A DNA stretch of 32,272 bases from a virus. Position numbers and translations under genes: made by a program. Positions 29,741 through 32,272 of the stretch are shown here, piece by piece. The DNA is taken from IMG/VR virus record IMGVR_UViG_3300032083_000329, positions 1 through 32,272 of that record; one strand, 5' to 3'. Under the pieces are notes generated by a model, which was given only the letters and a program-made list of their open reading frames with translations, searched no databases and was not told the DNA's origin. How positions within the stretch are numbered: position 1 is the stretch's first letter; each line of letters starts with the position of its first letter.

Positions 29741-31605
29741 CTTCTTCCATCTGCTCTTACATCTATTCTTGGAGCGCCTAATCTCCATTTAACACCAGTG
29801 TCTGTGTTTTGAATTTTAATTGAAAGTTGTCTACCTCTAGCTCTTACAAAAACTTGATCTGTATATTGTTCAACAGGACTTGTTGCGGTTCTTACAGCAG
29901 ATCCTGAAGGAGATTCTGCAAAACTATCACCACTAAAATCTCTACTTTGAATTGTAAATAAAGCAGAAGGACTATTAGTGGTAGAGCCATTAAAGGTTAA
30001 ATCTGGTAATATTCTATTTATTAACATAAATTGTTGACCATCACCTATGTCAAAATCAGAAGATTCAATGTAAGCATTTATTGCAACAGCACTACCTGTA
30101 CTAAAATCATCTAAACCACTTTCATGGTTGTATAAATAATTGTCTGTTCCTGTGGCTTGTGGAAAACTTCTTAATCCAGTGCCTCTATCATTCCAAGTAG
30201 TGCGAACAAGTGTTCCATAATACCAAGCCTTTTCTGTATAATTATATACAACATAACGATCTATCTCAGAAGAGCTTGAAGAACAATAAAACCACCATAC
30301 TTCTGTTTGACTAGAAATACTTCCACCATGAAATTTAAATGATTGTTGATTGTTCATATCGTTAAAAACATAATCACGAACAGTACATGGTATAGCTTGT
30401 ATTCGCCCATCATAGACGTAAAAGTTTTCTTGACCCATCCAATAAACAGTATCATTAACACCAACAACGACATTAGGACCTGCAATACGAATATTGTCAC
30501 CTAATAAAGAAACACCAAAAGTAAATGGAGGTCCTAAAAATTGCATTGAATATAATGCCTGATCTGTCCAAACAAGTATTTGTCTACTTGTTGGTGTTGC
30601 TGTAATTATTTCACTGCCTTTAGCTAATCTTATATCACCTGCTGTATTTGTAGCTGTCGGAGTCCAATCAACTGCTGATTCTTGACTACTAAATCTTATT
30701 AACATTGGGTCTTGAGTAGCAGAATCTATTGGATTTGATCCGAAAGCTATTACATGTCTGTCAACTTCAGACACTAAAACTTTTCTTACTGATACAGGAA
30801 CATCACTTGCTCCAGTTAAGCTACTAGCTAAAACGGCTCTTGTACTAGTTCCATTTGTGGCATCCCAATAATAAATAGCACCATCATTAGCGTTAAATAT
30901 TAAATCTTCTCCAAAATTATCAGCAAACCATAATCTCAATGTTGAACCAGCAAGAGAACCAGATGCAGAACCCCATGTAAAACGACCCCATGTTCCAGAG
31001 TTCCATCCATCTCCTAAAATAGTTGTATTTAAGCCTGTATTTAATTGAAAAGCAGCAGTTTTACTATTTCCTCCACCTGCTGTACTACCAGAGGTAGCTG
31101 ATCCAGCGGTTGTTACTGTAAAAGTAGTAGTGCTTGGAACGGAAGTTATTTCGTGTTCTATATTAAGTTGAGCTGCAGTTATTCCATCAGTATCTGTTAA
31201 TCCAGTAAATGTTACAAAATCTCCTGTTAATGCTAAATGTGATGTTTGAGTTGTAACTGTTATAACACCACTTCCTGCTCCTCCAGTAGTGTTAATAGGA
31301 TTGTTTCCAAGAGTGAGAGTAGATCTAATAGGTGTTATATCACTAAAAGTTCCTGAATTTTCTAAATAAACTTTTTTTTCTGTACCAATAAATAATAAAT
31401 TTTGAGAAGCTAAAGTTACAAAATCAAATATTTTTCTAGCTGTTCCAATAATTACATCATTAGTAACACGAGTCCAACCACCAATACGTTCTACATATCC
31501 AGAACGAAAACGTATTTTGTCACCATCAAACCAACCACCTTCATTGGAGTAATTTGTACCTTCTCTATTTATACCAGGTTTAAAACCTAATTTAGACAGA
31601 GGCAT
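29737..31605 (-). CDS. Putative tail hub / packaged-DNA stabilisation-like protein (622 aa)
   Basis: The N-terminus MPLSKLGFKPGINREGTNYS continues NEGGWFDGDKIRFRSGYVERIGGW. Repeated strand-turn blades (WGRFTWGSASGS, LRLWFADNF, AIYYWDATNG, QILVWTDQALYSMQFLG, VYWMGQENFYVYDG, WYYGTLVRTTWNDRG) suggest a beta-propeller. This sequence style is common in marine podoviruses and is thought to be a tail-hub protein comparable in role to P22 gp10. A Thr/Gly/Ser-rich insertion (about 105-185) may be an Ig-like or spacer domain. The C-terminus reads APRIDVRADGRR. The specific equivalence to gp10 is inference. Confidence 0.75.
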   Translation of the reverse strand: MPLSKLGFKPGINREGTNYSNEGGWFDGDKIRFRSGYVERIGGWTRVTNDVIIGTARKIFDFVTLASQNLLFIGTEKKVYLENSGTFSDITPIRSTLTLGNNPINTTGGAGSGVITVTTQTSHLALTGDFVTFTGLTDTDGITAAQLNIEHEITSVPSTTTFTVTTAGSATSGSTAGGGNSKTAAFQLNTGLNTTILGDGWNSGTWGRFTWGSASGSLAGSTLRLWFADNFGEDLIFNANDGAIYYWDATNGTSTRAVLASSLTGASDVPVSVRKVLVSEVDRHVIAFGSNPIDSATQDPMLIRFSSQESAVDWTPTATNTAGDIRLAKGSEIITATPTSRQILVWTDQALYSMQFLGPPFTFGVSLLGDNIRIAGPNVVVGVNDTVYWMGQENFYVYDGRIQAIPCTVRDYVFNDMNNQQSFKFHGGSISSQTEVWWFYCSSSSSEIDRYVVYNYTEKAWYYGTLVRTTWNDRGTGLRSFPQATGTDNYLYNHESGLDDFSTGSAVAINAYIESSDFDIGDGQQFMLINRILPDLTFNGSTTNSPSALFTIQSRDFSGDSFAESPSGSAVRTATSPVEQYTDQVFVRARGRQLSIKIQNTDTGVKWRLGAPRIDVRADGRR

Positions 31606-31606
31606 A

Positions 31607-31789
31607 TCAATCAGCCTCAGCTATTGTGTTGCCATCTATCTTTGCCCACTCAAGGATTGCTTGGTAGTCTGTGTTTCCTGCTATTGGTGGAACACATAAA
31701 GTTTTACCATTTACTACAATATTAATTGCATAGTTATTTCCATAAATGTCATGTAGATACTGTGCTTTTGTTATATCTAAATTGTTCAT
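31607..31789 (-). CDS. Small protein of the tail module (60 aa)
   Basis: MNNLDITKAQYLHDIYGNNY continues AINIVVNGKTLCVPPIAGNT and ends DYQAILEWAKIDGNTIAEAD. The pattern NTDYQAILEW...NTI.EAD is common in small proteins beside tail-fibre genes, possibly chaperone- or assembly-related. GGGGAG stands about 10 nt upstream, overlapping the end of the fibre gene. It stops just before the 622-aa gene. Confidence 0.7.
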   Translation of the reverse strand: MNNLDITKAQYLHDIYGNNYAINIVVNGKTLCVPPIAGNTDYQAILEWAKIDGNTIAEAD

Positions 31790-31791
31790 AT

Positions 31792-32272
31792 CTATAACTC
31801 CCCTTTAAATTCTATAAACGCATCATCATCACTACTTGCACATTTAAAAAATCCAGCAAAGCCAGATTCATTATTATCTGCAATAGTTACTGCTATTTGA
31901 ACAGTATCAGGGGTTGCCCTATTTAATGTTGGTCCTGTTGCAATAGCTCGGTCACTAGTTTTTAATCTAACAGCAAAAGTTCCTGTACTCGCTATTGAAG
32001 GAACAGCTCGCATTGAAGTTTTTAAAAAATAGTCTCCAATAAATTGAGTATCACTAATCATAGCTCCAGTAAACATAGAATCACTTGCTGTATCTGCTAG
32101 CCATTTCTGATAATACCTTTGACACAAAGCTAGTGTTTCCCCATATGAAGAAGCATGCTCAAATGGTGTGGCTACAGAGCCGACTTCCATCTGGACTCCA
32201 GTGATGAAGAATGTTCTGGCATCACTATCAAAGATAGATGTATGGCTTTCTGCCATTCTAGTGTTTTCTACT
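31792..32272 (-). CDS. C-terminal part of a tail-fibre-type protein (N-terminus beyond right edge)
   Basis: The frame is open to the right edge (VENTRMAESHTSIFDSDART), so the ATG at 32256 is probably internal. FFITGVQMEVGSVATPFEHASSYGETLALCQRYYQKW is the hallmark of a common phage tail-fibre or carbohydrate-binding C-terminal region, followed by a beta-rich receptor-binding-like domain of about 110 residues ending FFKCASSDDDAFIEFKGEL. It probably contacts the host surface. Confidence 0.85.
   Translation of the reverse strand, partial: VENTRMAESHTSIFDSDARTFFITGVQMEVGSVATPFEHASSYGETLALCQRYYQKWLADTASDSMFTGAMISDTQFIGDYFLKTSMRAVPSIASTGTFAVRLKTSDRAIATGPTLNRATPDTVQIAVTIADNNESGFAGFFKCASSDDDAFIEFKGEL

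Overview
The window is part of a tailed double-stranded DNA phage genome, AT-rich in its genes, with nearly every gene on the minus strand. Recognisable phage functions are a terminase large subunit (cut by the left edge), a terminase small subunit, a T4-type lysozyme, a virion/tail module and a replication/recombination module. The virion proteins have the style of marine podovirus-like phages (pelagiphage and uncultured Mediterranean phage genomes): a 622-residue protein opening MPLSKLGFKPGINREGTNYS, Gly-rich proteins with ADGG/AEGG and GEFVLT motifs, and very long internal-virion-like proteins. That likeness comes from memory of such proteins, not from a search. No portal, major capsid protein, DNA polymerase, integrase or tRNA is visible here. 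The host is unknown; a marine proteobacterium is a guess.

Layout in map order. 1-3360: TerL and a low-complexity virion-type protein. 3405-4065: an XRE-type helix-turn-helix protein and a small unknown. 4221-7543: three separate transcription cassettes, each ending in an intrinsic terminator: an amidoligase, a gamma-glutamylcyclotransferase-like protein, and a two-gene unit (53-aa zinc ribbon plus 141-aa acidic protein). The last two have near-consensus sigma70 promoters; the amidoligase has only a weak candidate. Three GC-rich noncoding islands (about 5535-5969, 6560-6840, 7575-7935) lie beside these cassettes and are packed with CGAACAATTGTTCG-type sites, CCWGG sites and CCCGA runs. 7954-8481: TerS, then a 230-bp field of GGTAAG/CTTACC iterons. 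8740-11813: nine small early-type genes behind a sigma70 promoter. 11879-14138: split zinc-ribbon/FEDDPRA genes, a C5-cytosine methyltransferase with a long, Shine-Dalgarno-equipped reading frame inside it, and a PAPS-reductase-family protein. 14107-21526: TOPRIM primase-helicase, Cas4-like nuclease, SF2 helicase, DUF669 protein, Sak4-like ATPase and small partners. 21603-22182: a DUF1064 nuclease and the only plus-strand gene, a ribbon-helix-helix regulator with its own promoter and operator-like palindrome. 22179-32272: lysozyme and the virion/tail module, ending in a tail-fibre-type C-terminus cut by the right edge.

How it fits together. Most genes are tightly coupled by ATGA or TAATG overlaps, giving long right-to-left operons. 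The replication module looks like primase-helicase plus a single-strand annealing or recombination set. The methyltransferase and PAPS-reductase-family genes are translationally coupled and may act together on DNA or nucleotide modification. The amidoligase and cyclotransferase are a known functional pairing (peptide ligation and gamma-glutamyl removal), here as moron-like accessory cassettes between the two terminase genes. The regulator on the plus strand, and a TAGGAACT element found in three promoter regions, suggest a small phage control circuit.
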